Origin: Streptomyces hydrogenans
GTDB lineage: Bacteria > Actinomycetota > Actinomycetes > Streptomycetales > Streptomycetaceae
Direction: 5' to 3'
DNA: 64,000 bases
Assembly (NCBI RefSeq): GCF_014656075.1
Contig: NZ_BNBS01000001.1
Coordinates: 227,028-291,027, forward strand
Position 1 is the first letter of the stretch. Each line of letters opens with the position of its first letter. The position numbers and the translations under genes were made by a program. Shown one piece after another: positions 34,544 through 43,364 of this stretch. Below the pieces are notes generated by a model. It was given only the letters and a program-made list of their open reading frames with translations. It was not told the DNA's origin and did not search any database.

Positions 34544-35839
34544 ATGGCCCACGATCCCGTCCACGCCGAGCTCGACCGGCTGGCCGCGCAGGCCTCCGCC
34601 CAGGTGATCGCCTGGCGCCGCCACCTCCACCGGCACCCCGAGCTGTCCAACCGCGAGGAGGGAACCGCCCGGCTGGTCGCCGACCACCTGCGGAGCCTGG
34701 GGCTCGACGAGGTGCGCACGGGCATCGCCGGACACGGCGTGGTGGGCGTGCTGCGCGGCACCGCCGACGGGGACGGCGGCCGGGTGGTGGCGCTGCGCGC
34801 GGACACGGACGCGCTGCCGGTCAAGGACCTGTGCGGGGTGGACTTCGCCTCCTCGGTGGTGGACGCCGACTATCCGGGCGGCCCGTTCCCCGTCTCCCAC
34901 GCCTGTGGCCACGACTGCCACACGGCCATGCTGATGGGCGCGGCGACGGTGCTGGCGGAGGTGCGGGACCGGCTGCCGGGCACGGTCCTCCTCGTCTTCC
35001 AGCCGGCCGAGGAGGGACCGCCGGTGACCGAGACCGGCGGCGCGCTCGCCATGATCGACGCGAACGCCTTCGCCGACCCGGTGCCGACGATGGCGTTCGG
35101 CATGCACGTGACGCCGTTCCCGAAGGGGTACGTGGGCTACCGCGCGGGCAACCAGTACGGCGCCTCGGTGCTGGTCCGGATCACGATCAACGGCAAGCAG
35201 GTCCACGGCTCCACCCCCTGGCAGGGCGTGGACCCGATGCCGGCGGCCGGCGCGGTGCTCACCGGCATCGGGCAGCTGTACCGCCAGGTGTCCGCCTTCG
35301 CCTCGGTCACCGTCACCATCGGGCACATCGAGGACGTCGGCCGGTTCAACATCATCGGCCAGACGGTGACGCTCTGGGGCACCGTCCGCTGCGCCGTCGA
35401 GTCCGACATGGCCGAGGTGCGGGAGCGGCTCCGGCGGCTGGCCGAGCACTCGGCGGCGGCGTACGGGGCGACGGCCGAGGTGGAGTACCTCCAGCCGGTG
35501 CCGCCGGTGCACAACTCCGCGCCCTGGGTGGAGGCGGGACTCCCGACCCTCCGCCGGGTGGTGGGCGAGGAGCGGGTCACCGAGACCGGGGCGACCCTCG
35601 GCTACGACGACGTCTCCGAGTTCATCCGGCGCTTCGGCGGGCTGTACGTGATGCTGGGCGTCCAGGACGCGAAGCTGGGCGCCGACGGGCTGCCGGTCCC
35701 GGAGGAGGGCGGACGCGGCCTCGTCACCAACCACAACCCGCACTTCTACGCCGACGACGACACCCTCGTGACCGGCGTCCGGCTCCACGCGCACGTGGCG
35801 TACGACCATCTGACGGGGGCGCTGCTCCCGGCGGGGTGA
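34544..35839 (+). CDS. M20-family amidohydrolase (hippurate hydrolase/IAA-amino-acid hydrolase type)
   Basis: The 431-aa protein has the M20D pattern: IAWRRHLHRHPELSNREEGTA, VALRADTDALPVKD, SHACGHDCHTAMLMGAA (metal His/Cys/Asp cluster), FQPAEEGPPV (catalytic Glu), ITINGKQVHGSTPWQGVDP (dimerisation-domain His), TLGYDDVSEF (Asp) and NHNPHFYADDD (last His). It cleaves amide bonds of N-acyl amino acids in the cytosol. The start is ATG behind GAGAGGACGCCCC. Confidence 0.9.
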   Translation: MAHDPVHAELDRLAAQASAQVIAWRRHLHRHPELSNREEGTARLVADHLRSLGLDEVRTGIAGHGVVGVLRGTADGDGGRVVALRADTDALPVKDLCGVDFASSVVDADYPGGPFPVSHACGHDCHTAMLMGAATVLAEVRDRLPGTVLLVFQPAEEGPPVTETGGALAMIDANAFADPVPTMAFGMHVTPFPKGYVGYRAGNQYGASVLVRITINGKQVHGSTPWQGVDPMPAAGAVLTGIGQLYRQVSAFASVTVTIGHIEDVGRFNIIGQTVTLWGTVRCAVESDMAEVRERLRRLAEHSAAAYGATAEVEYLQPVPPVHNSAPWVEAGLPTLRRVVGEERVTETGATLGYDDVSEFIRRFGGLYVMLGVQDAKLGADGLPVPEEGGRGLVTNHNPHFYADDDTLVTGVRLHAHVAYDHLTGALLPAG

Positions 35840-35899
35840 GCGCGACGGCGCCAGGCGGCCCCGAGTTGCGTCCTCGTACGCAGCCTGGAGGCTGGGGGT

Positions 35900-36229
35900 A
35901 TGAACCAGGACCTCTCCGACCTCACCGCACTCGCCGACGAGCACCTGGCCGCCGCCCGCACCGCGCCGCACGGGCGCAGCGCCCACCTCGTGCTGCACGA
36001 CGGGGTGCTGCGGCAGACCGTCATCGCGCTGAAGGCCGGCACGGCCCTGGACGAGCACAACGCTCCCCCGGCGGCGAGCCTCCAGGTGCTCACCGGCCGG
36101 GTGCGGCTGACCACCCACGGCTGGGCGGACGAGCTCGCCGCGGGCGCGCTGCGGATGATCCCCAGGGAGCGGCACGGGCTGACCGCGGTGGACGACTGCG
36201 TGGTCCTCCTGACGGCGGTCAACGACTGA
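35900..36229 (+). CDS. Small cupin protein
   Basis: The 109-aa protein has a single cupin barrel (TVIALKAGTALDEHNAPPAASLQVLTGRVRL, ELAAGALRMIPRERHGL). Only the EH..P part of the metal motif is kept in the first half and RHGL in the second. It resembles cytosolic cupins annotated near lipid-A-like or sensor genes; function unknown. Its start ATG follows GGAGGCTGGGGGT. Confidence 0.8.
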   Translation: MNQDLSDLTALADEHLAAARTAPHGRSAHLVLHDGVLRQTVIALKAGTALDEHNAPPAASLQVLTGRVRLTTHGWADELAAGALRMIPRERHGLTAVDDCVVLLTAVND

Positions 36230-36242
36230 CACCGGTCTGCGA

Positions 36243-36305
36243 CAGACGCGGTCCGCGGCTGACGGCGGCCTGTGACGGACGGCGGTCCGTGGCTGACGGC
36301 GGTCG
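36243..36305. repeat. Short tandem imperfect repeat (CGGTCCGYGGCTGACGGCGG)
   Basis: Two imperfect ~32-base units follow one another: a GACAGACG or GACGGACGG lead-in, then CGGTCCGCGGCTGACGGCGG or CGGTCCGTGGCTGACGGCGG. They lie between the convergent cupin and TPR genes. Likely slippage-derived; no coding role seen. Confidence 0.6.
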
Positions 36306-36342
36306 ACGGACGCCGACGAAGGACGGTCGCCGGCGACGGCCC

Positions 36343-36858
36343 TCACCCGATCGCGTCGAGGTCCCGCGCGTAGTGCTCGATGGCCGCGCGGTACTCCCGC
36401 ACGGACGGGTCCTCGCTGGTGGCGGCCAGGAGCTCCAGCAGCAGCCGTACGGAGTCGTGGTGGCGGCCGGTGTTGTAGAGGGCCATCGCGAGGAAGGCGC
36501 GCAGTCCGCCGTCCTCCGGGAACTCGGCCGCGGCCCGTTCGAGCAGCGTGACGGCGTCCTCGTACCGGCCGAGGGTCCGGTAGGTGCTGCCGAGGCCGAG
36601 GAGGGCGCCGCGCCGGTCGTCGGCGGTGAGGCCGTCACCGGCGAGCGCGGTCTCGTAGTAGGGCACGGCCTCGGCCTCCAGGCCGAGCACGTCGTGCGCC
36701 CAGGCGGTCTGGTACGCGACCTCGGCGTCGCCGGGGAGGCGCGCGGCGAGGGCGACCAGCCGCTCCCTGGCCTCTTCCTTGCCGCCCCCGGAACGGAGGG
36801 CGACGGCCTCGGAGAGGAGGCGGTCGCGCTCGTCGGGGGCGGGAGTGCTGTCGTTCAT
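36343..36858 (-). CDS. Tetratricopeptide-repeat protein
   Basis: The 171-aa helical protein has at least three TPR-like units: EEARERLVALAARLPGDAEVAYQTAWAH, GLGSTYRTLGRYEDAVTLLERAAAEFP and FLAMALYNTGRHHDSVRLLLELL. It is a probable cytosolic protein-interaction scaffold; actinobacterial homologues are uncharacterised. Start chosen at ATG 36858 (MNDSTPAPDERD). Confidence 0.85.
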   Translation of the reverse strand: MNDSTPAPDERDRLLSEAVALRSGGGKEEARERLVALAARLPGDAEVAYQTAWAHDVLGLEAEAVPYYETALAGDGLTADDRRGALLGLGSTYRTLGRYEDAVTLLERAAAEFPEDGGLRAFLAMALYNTGRHHDSVRLLLELLAATSEDPSVREYRAAIEHYARDLDAIG

Positions 36859-36990
36859 CCGATCATGCTCGCAGCGCGGGGCGGGATGGGCGAGGTGTTT
36901 TCGCGCGATCCGGCGCGGCGCGCCGGAGGCGACGGCCGAGGGCGGGCCGCGCCCGTCTCCTCGCGCGTCCACCGCTGTTAACGTTCACGA

Positions 36991-38406
36991 ATGCGGCTTT
37001 TGTCCCGATTCGATGTGCGGGGTCTCGCGCGGCGGGCGGCAGCCCTGCGGCCCCGGCGGAGCACCGGCACCGTCACCCTGCCGGAGGACGAGACCGCCGG
37101 CCGGGAGCGGCTCAGGGACCTCGCCTCGCTCCTCTGCGAGCTCGGCTCCGATCTGCTGCGGGCCGCCGAGCGCAGCTCGGAGGTCGACCGGACGCTGCAC
37201 GACATCGCCACCCGTTACGGCACCCGCGCCCGCTGCTTCGTCGTCCCCACCGGGCTCTTCGTGCGGGTCGGCGGCGGGCCCGACGGGCGCGGCGGCGAAC
37301 TCGACTTCGCCCCGGTCGAGGGGCCCGATCTGCGGCTCGACCAGGTGGAGTCGCTCCAGGCGCTGGTCACCCGGATGCGGGCGGAGGAGGTGCCGTTCGA
37401 CGAGGTGCGGCGCACGCTCCGGGAGAACCGGGAGCGGCCGGACCGGTTCAGCCCGGCCGCCACCGTCTTCGGCTACGTGCTGCTGACGGTCGGTCTCGGC
37501 ACCATGCGGCACGCGACCGTGCCCGCCATCGCCGGGTACGCGACGCTCGGCGCGGGCGTCGGCCTGCTGCGCCTCTTCGGCGACCGGCTGCCCGCCGCCC
37601 GCACCGCCCTGCCGGTGGTCGCCGCCATCCTCGTCACCGCGGCCGCGCTGCGCTGGGCGGGCCCCCTCCTCCACGAGAACCCCGCCGTGCTCTACATCCC
37701 GCCGCTCATCGCCTTCCTGCCCGGCGCGGCGCTCACCCTCGGCGCCATCGAACTGGCCACCGGGGCCGCGCTGTCCGGGATCTCCCGGCTGGCCGGCGCG
37801 GTGACCGTCCTGCTGCTGCTCTCGCTCGGCATCCTCGTCGGCTCCGAGCTGCTGCGCCCGCACCCCTCCGGCGGGAAGGCCGCCGAGCCGCTCGGCGCGT
37901 GGGCGCCCTGGGTCGGGGTGCTGCTGCTCGGCTTCGGCTTCCTGCTGTACTTCTCCGCGCCGCCCCGGGTCACCGGCTGGCTGCTCGGCGCGCTCCTCGT
38001 CGAACGGCTCGTGCAGTCGACCGCCTCCGAGCTGGCCGGCGCGACCTTCGGCGCCTTCGCCGCCGGGGCGGTCCTGCCGCCGATGGCGAGCTGGATCGAG
38101 AAGCGTTCCCGCACCCCCGACCAGGTGGTCTTCCTGCCCTGCTTCTGGCTCCTGGTGCCCGGCGCGGTCGGGCTCACCAGCGTCTCGGAGATCATCGTCG
38201 AGAAGGACACCGACGGCGGCCTGAACAGCCTGATCGGCACGGTGATCACGGTCGCCGCGATCGCCCTCGGGGTCCTCGTGGGCGCCGGACTCCAGCGCCG
38301 GCCCCGGCTGCTGCTCGGCGAACCGGCACCGTCCACCCCCGAACCCGGCCCCGCCGGTGACGGACTCCCCGGCGCGGAGCCCTCCCGCGAGGGCGCGGGC
38401 GGCTGA
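36991..38406 (+). CDS. Threonine/serine exporter-family (ThrE) membrane protein
   Basis: The 471-aa protein combines a cytosolic N-terminal domain (ThrE/DUF1212: LLCELGSDLLRAAERSSEVDRTL, ARCFVVPTGLFVRVG) with about ten membrane helices, as in Corynebacterium ThrE (DUF1212+DUF3815). GAALTLGAIELATGAALSGISRL and FLPCFWLLVPGAVGLTSVSEI are family landmarks. It should export Thr/Ser or small peptides. The C-terminal tail is disordered. Confidence 0.87.
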   Translation: MRLLSRFDVRGLARRAAALRPRRSTGTVTLPEDETAGRERLRDLASLLCELGSDLLRAAERSSEVDRTLHDIATRYGTRARCFVVPTGLFVRVGGGPDGRGGELDFAPVEGPDLRLDQVESLQALVTRMRAEEVPFDEVRRTLRENRERPDRFSPAATVFGYVLLTVGLGTMRHATVPAIAGYATLGAGVGLLRLFGDRLPAARTALPVVAAILVTAAALRWAGPLLHENPAVLYIPPLIAFLPGAALTLGAIELATGAALSGISRLAGAVTVLLLLSLGILVGSELLRPHPSGGKAAEPLGAWAPWVGVLLLGFGFLLYFSAPPRVTGWLLGALLVERLVQSTASELAGATFGAFAAGAVLPPMASWIEKRSRTPDQVVFLPCFWLLVPGAVGLTSVSEIIVEKDTDGGLNSLIGTVITVAAIALGVLVGAGLQRRPRLLLGEPAPSTPEPGPAGDGLPGAEPSREGAGG

Positions 38407-38442
38407 GCGGCCCCCGCCGCGAGCCGATCCGGAAGACACTCC

Positions 38443-39789
38443 CTAGAGAGCGGGCCGCAGCGGACTCCCGGCCGATCCGGGACGGGCCGGACGGACGCCC
38501 AGGGCGCTGCCGCGCAGCCAGTCGGGCCAGCCGAGGTTCCAGTCGCCGTAGCCGTTGTCGAACGGGGTCATCGGCTCCCCGTAGCCGTGGACGACCCGCA
38601 CCAGGTCGCCCTCGCGCACCGTGCGGAAGAGCCAGCGGGCCGCCTCCGTCGACATGCCCGTGCAGCCGTGGCTGACGTCCTCGCTGCCCTGCGCGTCCAG
38701 GGACCAGGGAGCCGCGTGCAGGTATTCGCCGCTCCACGTCACCCGAGTGGCCCAGCGCACCTTGAGGTCGTAGAACTCGCGGCTGCCGCGGGCGATGCCG
38801 ATCGAGTCGCCGCGCATCCGGACCATGGACTCCTTGCCGAGGACGACCTTGGTGCCGACCCGGGTGCGGAAGCCGGGCTTGCCGGTGGTGACCGGGATGA
38901 CCCGCAGCAGCCTGCCGTCGCGGTAGACCCGCATCTCGTGCGCGGCGACGTCGGTGACGGCCTCCACGCGGGAGCCGGTCGTGAAGGTGAGGGGGCGTGA
39001 GCGGCCGCCGTGCAGACGGTCGGTGACGCGGGCTCCGTCGAGGCCCGAACGGACCCGGACGGTGGCGCCCGAGGGCCAGTAGACGCGCGGCCGGTAGTGC
39101 AGGGTGTCGGCGTCCACCCAGTGCCAGGCCCCCTCGGCCCGGGGCTCGCTGCGCACCTCCAGCGCCCGCTCGACGATCCTGCGGGCACCCGGCTCGGCGG
39201 CCGGGACGGGGTGGCTGAGCTGGGCGGTGACCGGCTGACCCACGCCGTACGTCCGCCCCGGCGCGCCTTCGCCGGGGCCGAAGGCGACGGTGAGCCGCTC
39301 CCCTTCGGGGGCCTTCGCGGTGCGGACGGCGAGCCGGAGGATCCTGCGGCGCACACCGCCCGGGCGGTCCTCCTCCAGGACGAGCCGGGCGGTGTACGCG
39401 CCTCCGGCGGGCAGCGGGACGTCGCTGGTCCAGCGGGTGCCGTCACCGCCGGCGCGGCCCGCGATCCGGCGCCCCCGGCGGTCGGTGACGGTCACGTCGG
39501 TCAGCCGGCCGGGGGTGCGCAGGGCGAGGTCGACGGGGCCGGTGGCGACGCCGGGCAGCTCGACGGGCGCCGGGGCGTCCAGGCTCACGGTGGTGCGGGG
39601 CACCCGGCAGAGGCCGCCGGTGACGGAGCAGGTGCCGACGGTGAGAAGCGCGGGCCCCGGGGCTGCGGCGACGGCCGCCCGGCCGGGGGCGGGGTCCTGT
39701 GCGGCGGCGGTGGTGACGAGTACGGCCCCGACGGCGAGGGAGAGCGCTCCCCACCCCTGTACGTATCGGCGTGACGGCACGTCGGACAC
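38443..39789 (-). CDS. L,D-transpeptidase with N-terminal Ig-like domains (YkuD family)
   Basis: The 448-aa exported protein has a signal/anchor (WGALSLAVGAVLVTTAAA), two beta-rich Ig-like regions (LTVAFGPGEGAPGRTYGVGQPVTAQLSHPV onward) and the YkuD catalytic domain. That domain shows AHEMRVYRDGRLLRVIPVTTGKPGF and the active site DVSHGCTGMS (Cys near residue 393). It forms 3-3 peptidoglycan cross-links outside the membrane. A C-terminal W-rich tail GDWNLGWPDWLRG resembles the LdtMt2 C-terminal subdomain. Confidence 0.92.
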   Translation of the reverse strand: MSDVPSRRYVQGWGALSLAVGAVLVTTAAAQDPAPGRAAVAAAPGPALLTVGTCSVTGGLCRVPRTTVSLDAPAPVELPGVATGPVDLALRTPGRLTDVTVTDRRGRRIAGRAGGDGTRWTSDVPLPAGGAYTARLVLEEDRPGGVRRRILRLAVRTAKAPEGERLTVAFGPGEGAPGRTYGVGQPVTAQLSHPVPAAEPGARRIVERALEVRSEPRAEGAWHWVDADTLHYRPRVYWPSGATVRVRSGLDGARVTDRLHGGRSRPLTFTTGSRVEAVTDVAAHEMRVYRDGRLLRVIPVTTGKPGFRTRVGTKVVLGKESMVRMRGDSIGIARGSREFYDLKVRWATRVTWSGEYLHAAPWSLDAQGSEDVSHGCTGMSTEAARWLFRTVREGDLVRVVHGYGEPMTPFDNGYGDWNLGWPDWLRGSALGVRPARPGSAGSPLRPAL

Positions 39790-39926
39790 CCTCCCCTTTC
39801 GTCGCTGACCGGTCGGACGGCCGGCGGGCGGACACCGGCCGGATCATCAGAACCGACGAGAGGAGAAAAAGATGATCAAGGCTGCGGGCGTGGCGGGCGA
39901 GAGGCCCGGGAGACGACCCGTCTGGG

Positions 39927-40415
39927 TCAGCGGGGCGGTTCCGGAAGCTCCTCGCCGGTCTCCAGGAGCGACTTGAGGCTGGAGACGATCGCGGGCCAGC
40001 CCTCCCCGACGAGGCCCCGCATCATGCCGTCCGGTTCCAGGCCGTCGTGGGTGACGGTCAGCCGGACCATGTTGTCGCCGGAGGGTTCCAGGGTGAAGGC
40101 GACGGTGGACCTGCGCTCGCGGGAGAGGACTCCGTACACCTCGTCGTCCAGGCCGACGGCCTTCGCCCATTCGGGGGTGAAGGTGTGCCAGGTGTACGCG
40201 AGGCGGCGGCCCGGCACGGCCTCGACGACGACCTGCTCGGGGTCGGCGGTGCTGCGGTCGCCCTCGTCCCACACCATCGGCGCGCCGGGGGTCCACTCCG
40301 TCTCGAAGGCCACGCCCCAGTAGCGCCGGGTGAGTTCCGGCTCGGTGAGCGCCTTCCAGAGCTCGTCCGGGGTGGTCCTGATGTAGCTGGTGTAGACGTA
40401 CGCGTCGGTGTCCAT
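39927..40415 (-). CDS. SRPBCC/AHSA1-family START-like protein
   Basis: The 162-aa protein has the AHSA1 fold: VYTSYIRTTPDELWKALTEPELTRRYWG, GAPMVWDEGD, EAVPGRRLAYTWHTF and RLTVTHDGLE, ending GWPAIVSSLKSLLETGEEL. Such proteins bind hydrophobic ligands and are very often paired with an ArsR or PadR regulator. Here the PadR gene lies divergently. Confidence 0.87.
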   Translation of the reverse strand: MDTDAYVYTSYIRTTPDELWKALTEPELTRRYWGVAFETEWTPGAPMVWDEGDRSTADPEQVVVEAVPGRRLAYTWHTFTPEWAKAVGLDDEVYGVLSRERRSTVAFTLEPSGDNMVRLTVTHDGLEPDGMMRGLVGEGWPAIVSSLKSLLETGEELPEPPR

Positions 40416-40560
40416 GGCGCTGCTCGCTCCTCCGGCTCCCCGGTCGTCTCCCCCGCGGTGTCGTGGTGATCCAGCCTAGGCAGGCACCGGGCCGCCCGCG
40501 CGGCAAGGCCGTGCGGAGCGCGGGTCCCTCCGGACGAGGGGACCTCGGGGCCCTTCCGCG

Positions 40561-40592
40561 CGTTGAATAGGTGCGGAGGAAACTATTCAACG
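40561..40592. promoter_or_regulatory. PadR operator: 10-bp perfect inverted repeat
   Basis: CGTTGAATAG (40561-40570) and CTATTCAACG (40583-40592) are perfect inverted copies with a 12-base spacer, 18 bases ahead of the PadR start codon. The AT-rich arms stand out in this GC-rich DNA. Probable autoregulatory operator. Confidence 0.75.
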
Positions 40593-40610
40593 GACTGCTA
40601 GCGTGTCCGG

Positions 40611-41210
40611 ATGTCGCTCAAGCACGCCGTCCTCGCAGCTCTTCTGGAGGGCGAGGCATCCGGATACGACCTCGCCAAGATCTTCGACGTGTCCGTCGCC
40701 AATTTCTGGGCCGCCACCCCCCAGCAGCTGTACCGCGAGCTCGACCGGCTCTCGGAGGCCGGGCTGATCACCGCCCGGGTGGTCGAGCAGGAACGGCGGC
40801 CGAACAAGCGGATGTTCAGCCTCACCCCGGAAGGCCGGCGGGACCTCGACGCGTTCACCTCGGTGGCGCCCCGGCCGACCGCGGTACGGGACGAGCTGAT
40901 GGTGCAGGTGCAGGCGTGCGACGGCGGCGACACCCCGGCCGTACGGGGCTTCGTGGCCCGGCACATGGACGCCTCCCGGGACAAGCTGGCGCGCTACGAG
41001 CGACTGCGCGAGTGGCTGCTCGGCGGCCGGGACGAGGAGACGTACCTGCGCGAGTCCGAACGCGTCGGCCCGTATCTGACGCTGATGCGCGGCCGCCTGC
41101 TGGAGGAGGAGAACCTCCGCTGGAGCGAGCGGGTCCTGGCGGTGCTGGACGCGCGGATCGCCGCGGGCCGGGGCGGCAGCGGGGTGACGGCGGCTCCTAC
41201 CCTGCGGTAG
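40611..41210 (+). CDS. PadR-family transcriptional regulator
   Basis: The 199-aa protein has the PadR winged helix (SLKHAVLAALLEGEASGYDLAKIF, NFWAATPQQLYRELDRLSEAGLI, VEQERRPNKRMFSLTPEGRRDL) and the C-terminal Vir_act_alpha_C dimerisation helices (LREWLLGGRDEETYLRES). It probably represses itself through the inverted repeat just upstream, and perhaps the divergent SRPBCC gene. Confidence 0.92.
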   Translation: MSLKHAVLAALLEGEASGYDLAKIFDVSVANFWAATPQQLYRELDRLSEAGLITARVVEQERRPNKRMFSLTPEGRRDLDAFTSVAPRPTAVRDELMVQVQACDGGDTPAVRGFVARHMDASRDKLARYERLREWLLGGRDEETYLRESERVGPYLTLMRGRLLEEENLRWSERVLAVLDARIAAGRGGSGVTAAPTLR

Positions 41211-41297
41211 AACTCTCGGGTAGCCCGCCGGGGTGGCCGGCGGGCGCGGAACGGGCGGACACCGGGGGACCGGGGCGCCCGACGAAGGGGCGACCCC

Positions 41298-41756
41298 ATG
41301 AACGTCGGCGATCTCGTCGAGGACTTCACCCTTCCGGATGAGACCGGTGCCGCGCGCTCCCTCTCCGGGCTGCTGGCCGAGGGACCGGTCGTCCTCTTCT
41401 TCTACCCGGCGGCGATGACGGCGGGCTGCACCGCCGAGGCCTGCCACTTCCGCGACCTGGCGGCCGAGTTCCGCGCGGCCGGCGCGCTGCCCGTCGGTGT
41501 CAGCGGCGACGAGGTGGAGCGGCAGCGGGAGTTCGCCGAGCGGCACTCGCTCGGCTATCCGCTGCTCTCCGACCCCGAGGGCTCCGTGCGGGAGCGCTTC
41601 GGCGTGCGGCGCGGCTTCTCGCTGGCCCCGACGAAGCGGGTCACGTTCGTGATCGGGCAGGACCGGCGGGTCAAGGAAGTGGTCCGCAGCGAGCTGCGGA
41701 TGAGCGCCCACGCGGACCGCGCGCTCGCCGCGCTGGCGGCCCTGCGCACCGCCTGA
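41298..41756 (+). CDS. Peroxiredoxin, BCP/PrxQ type
   Basis: The 152-aa thioredoxin-fold protein has DFTLPDETG, VLFFYPAAMTAGCTAEACHFRD (peroxidatic Cys in AGCT, resolving Cys five residues on, the PrxQ spacing), GVSGDEVERQREFAERHSLGYPLLSDPEG and a late Arg region. It reduces peroxides at the expense of thioredoxin in the cytosol. The usual P-x3-T-x2-C is present as PAAMTAGC. Confidence 0.92.
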   Translation: MNVGDLVEDFTLPDETGAARSLSGLLAEGPVVLFFYPAAMTAGCTAEACHFRDLAAEFRAAGALPVGVSGDEVERQREFAERHSLGYPLLSDPEGSVRERFGVRRGFSLAPTKRVTFVIGQDRRVKEVVRSELRMSAHADRALAALAALRTA

Positions 41757-41858
41757 CCGCTCCGGAGAGTCTTCGGCGAACGGGCGCGCACGGCTGCCCT
41801 TCGCTCCGCGTGCCCCGTACCGGCTCCACCGGCACCGGGCACGCCTGGCGGCCCGGTG

Positions 41859-42233
41859 TCAGCCGGCGAGGAGCCGGGCCTTCGCCGCGGCGAACTCCTC
41901 GGGGGTGAGCACTCCCTGCTGGGCCAGCTCACCCAGCCGGGCCAACTGCTCCGTGAGGCCGCCGGGGTCCTGCGCGGCCGGCTGCGCGGCCGGTGCGGCC
42001 TGCGGGGGCGCGGGCGGCGGGGCGGGGGCCGCCTGTTGGGCCTGCTGAGCCTCCTGTTGCTGCTGGTACTGGAGGTCGGCGATGGCCTGTTCCTGGTCCT
42101 GTTCGCGTCGGGAGGCCCGGGCCGCGCTGCGGCCCGCCGCGTACGTGGCTCCGCCGACGAGGGCGCCGCGCAGCAGCGGGGCTCCCGCGGGGCGGACCAC
42201 CGGGCGGACGAGGGGGCGGCGTCGCATGAACAT
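41859..42233 (-). CDS. SHOCT-domain protein
   Basis: The 124-aa protein has an N-terminal basic and glycine-rich hydrophobic segment (RRRPLVRPVVRPAGAPLLRG, ALVGGATYAAG), a Gln/Ala/Pro-rich linker and a C-terminal SHOCT motif (LTEQLARLGELAQQGVLTPEEFAAAKARLL). SHOCT proteins are short oligomerisation modules, often membrane-linked. It sits 6 bases from the DUF6325 gene, probably co-transcribed. Confidence 0.85.
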   Translation of the reverse strand: MFMRRRPLVRPVVRPAGAPLLRGALVGGATYAAGRSAARASRREQDQEQAIADLQYQQQQEAQQAQQAAPAPPPAPPQAAPAAQPAAQDPGGLTEQLARLGELAQQGVLTPEEFAAAKARLLAG

Positions 42234-42239
42234 CCGGCC

Positions 42240-42677
42240 TCAGCTCCTTTCGGCGGCCGCGGCGACCGCTTCCTGATAGGCGGTCCGCGCCTCTTCCACA
42301 TGGGCGTCGGGGATGGGCACCCGCGCCGCGACGCGACCGCCCGCCTCGCGGATCGCCTCGGCGGCCCGCGCGGCCCAGATGTGCTCGACCAGCAGCATCA
42401 GCGCGCAGGAACCCGCTTCGAGCGACTGGGCGACCTCGGCCGCGTCCTCGGGGCCGAGCAGGTTGGCCTCGGGCCCGATCTCCGCCGTGGCCTCGTCGTA
42501 CTCGTCGTACTCGATGAGCTCGGAGCTGGAGACCTCCCCGGAGGGCGACTTCACCACCACGAGCGAGTCGATCAGCCGGACCTGCCCCTCCTTGCGGAGG
42601 TCGGCGATCGCGGCGACGGCCGCCACCTTGAGCCGCTCGCCCGGAAAGGCGAGCACCACGCATTCCACCGGTCCCAT
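42240..42677 (-). CDS. DUF6325/DUF1269-type protein
   Basis: The 145-aa protein has an opening VECVVLAFPGERLKVAAVAAIADL, then RLIDSLVVVKSPSGEV, and a closing SCALMLLVEHIWAARAAEAIREAGGRVAARVPIP. This matches actinobacterial DUF6325 (related to DUF1269 membrane-associated proteins). Function unknown. It partners the SHOCT protein in a conserved-looking two-gene unit, facing another SHOCT membrane protein. Confidence 0.8.
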   Translation of the reverse strand: MGPVECVVLAFPGERLKVAAVAAIADLRKEGQVRLIDSLVVVKSPSGEVSSSELIEYDEYDEATAEIGPEANLLGPEDAAEVAQSLEAGSCALMLLVEHIWAARAAEAIREAGGRVAARVPIPDAHVEEARTAYQEAVAAAAERS

Positions 42678-42863
42678 GAAACTCCGCTCCTCGTCATCCC
42701 CCGTGGCCGCCCTCCACGGACGGGATCTCCATGCGACCACGGAGGCCACGGGCCCGCACGCCGAGTGCGACCGCGCGGCCACGACATGCGAGGGCGGGCC
42801 GGACGGGTGAGACTCGCTGCAACGCGCGGCCTCCCGGCCGGCGAGGGAACGGAGTGTGCAGGA

Positions 42864-43268
42864 ATGGACGACTACCCCCTCCTGAACGTCTTCTGGACGA
42901 TGATGTGGTTCTTCCTCTGGATCATGTGGCTCTTCCTGCTCTTCAAGGTGATCTCCGACATCTTCCGGGACCACGAGATGGGCGGCTGGGGCAAGGCGGG
43001 GTGGCTGATCTTCTGCATCCTGCTCCCCTATCTGGGCGTCCTCGTCTACGTGATCGCCCGGGGCAAGGGCATGAGCCGGCGTGACGCGAAGCAGGCGAAG
43101 GACGCGGAGGCCCGCTTCCAGGAGTACATCCGGCAGACGGCGGGCACCCAGGCCGCGGCGGGCGGCCCGAGTGCCTCGGACGAACTGGCGCGGCTCGCCG
43201 ACCTCAAGACGAAGGGCGCGATCTCCGAGGAGGAGTTCCAGCAGGCGAAGGCCAAGGTCCTCGCCTGA
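42864..43268 (+). CDS. Membrane protein with PLDc_N-like helices and SHOCT domain
   Basis: The 134-aa protein has two membrane helices (LNVFWTMMWFFLWIMWLFLLF and KAGWLIFCILLPYLGVLVYVI) followed by RGKGMSRRDAKQAKDAEARF and a C-terminal SHOCT motif (LARLADLKTKGAISEEEFQQAKAKVL). The hydrophobic part resembles the phospholipase-D N-terminal domain. The start ATG is behind GTGCAGGA. It is divergent from the SHOCT/DUF6325 pair. Confidence 0.87.
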   Translation: MDDYPLLNVFWTMMWFFLWIMWLFLLFKVISDIFRDHEMGGWGKAGWLIFCILLPYLGVLVYVIARGKGMSRRDAKQAKDAEARFQEYIRQTAGTQAAAGGPSASDELARLADLKTKGAISEEEFQQAKAKVLA

Positions 43269-43324
43269 CCCGCTCCCGCCCCACCCCCCGCCCGGCGGGC
43301 CCCGGTGTCCCGGACTGCGCACCC

Positions 43325-43347
43325 TTAATGCGAGTCCGGGATACCTC
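43325..43347. promoter_or_regulatory. NsrR-like site upstream of nsrR
   Basis: TTAATGCGAGTCCGGGATACCTC resembles the element ahead of hmpA (AAATACGTAGATCATCTACC): both have AAT(A/G)CG, a central GAT/GTC and a TACC(T) end. This fits autoregulation by NsrR, as known in streptomycetes. The site lies 18 bases before the GTG start. Confidence 0.55.
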
Positions 43348-43364
43348 TTTGATACGGTCGGCTC

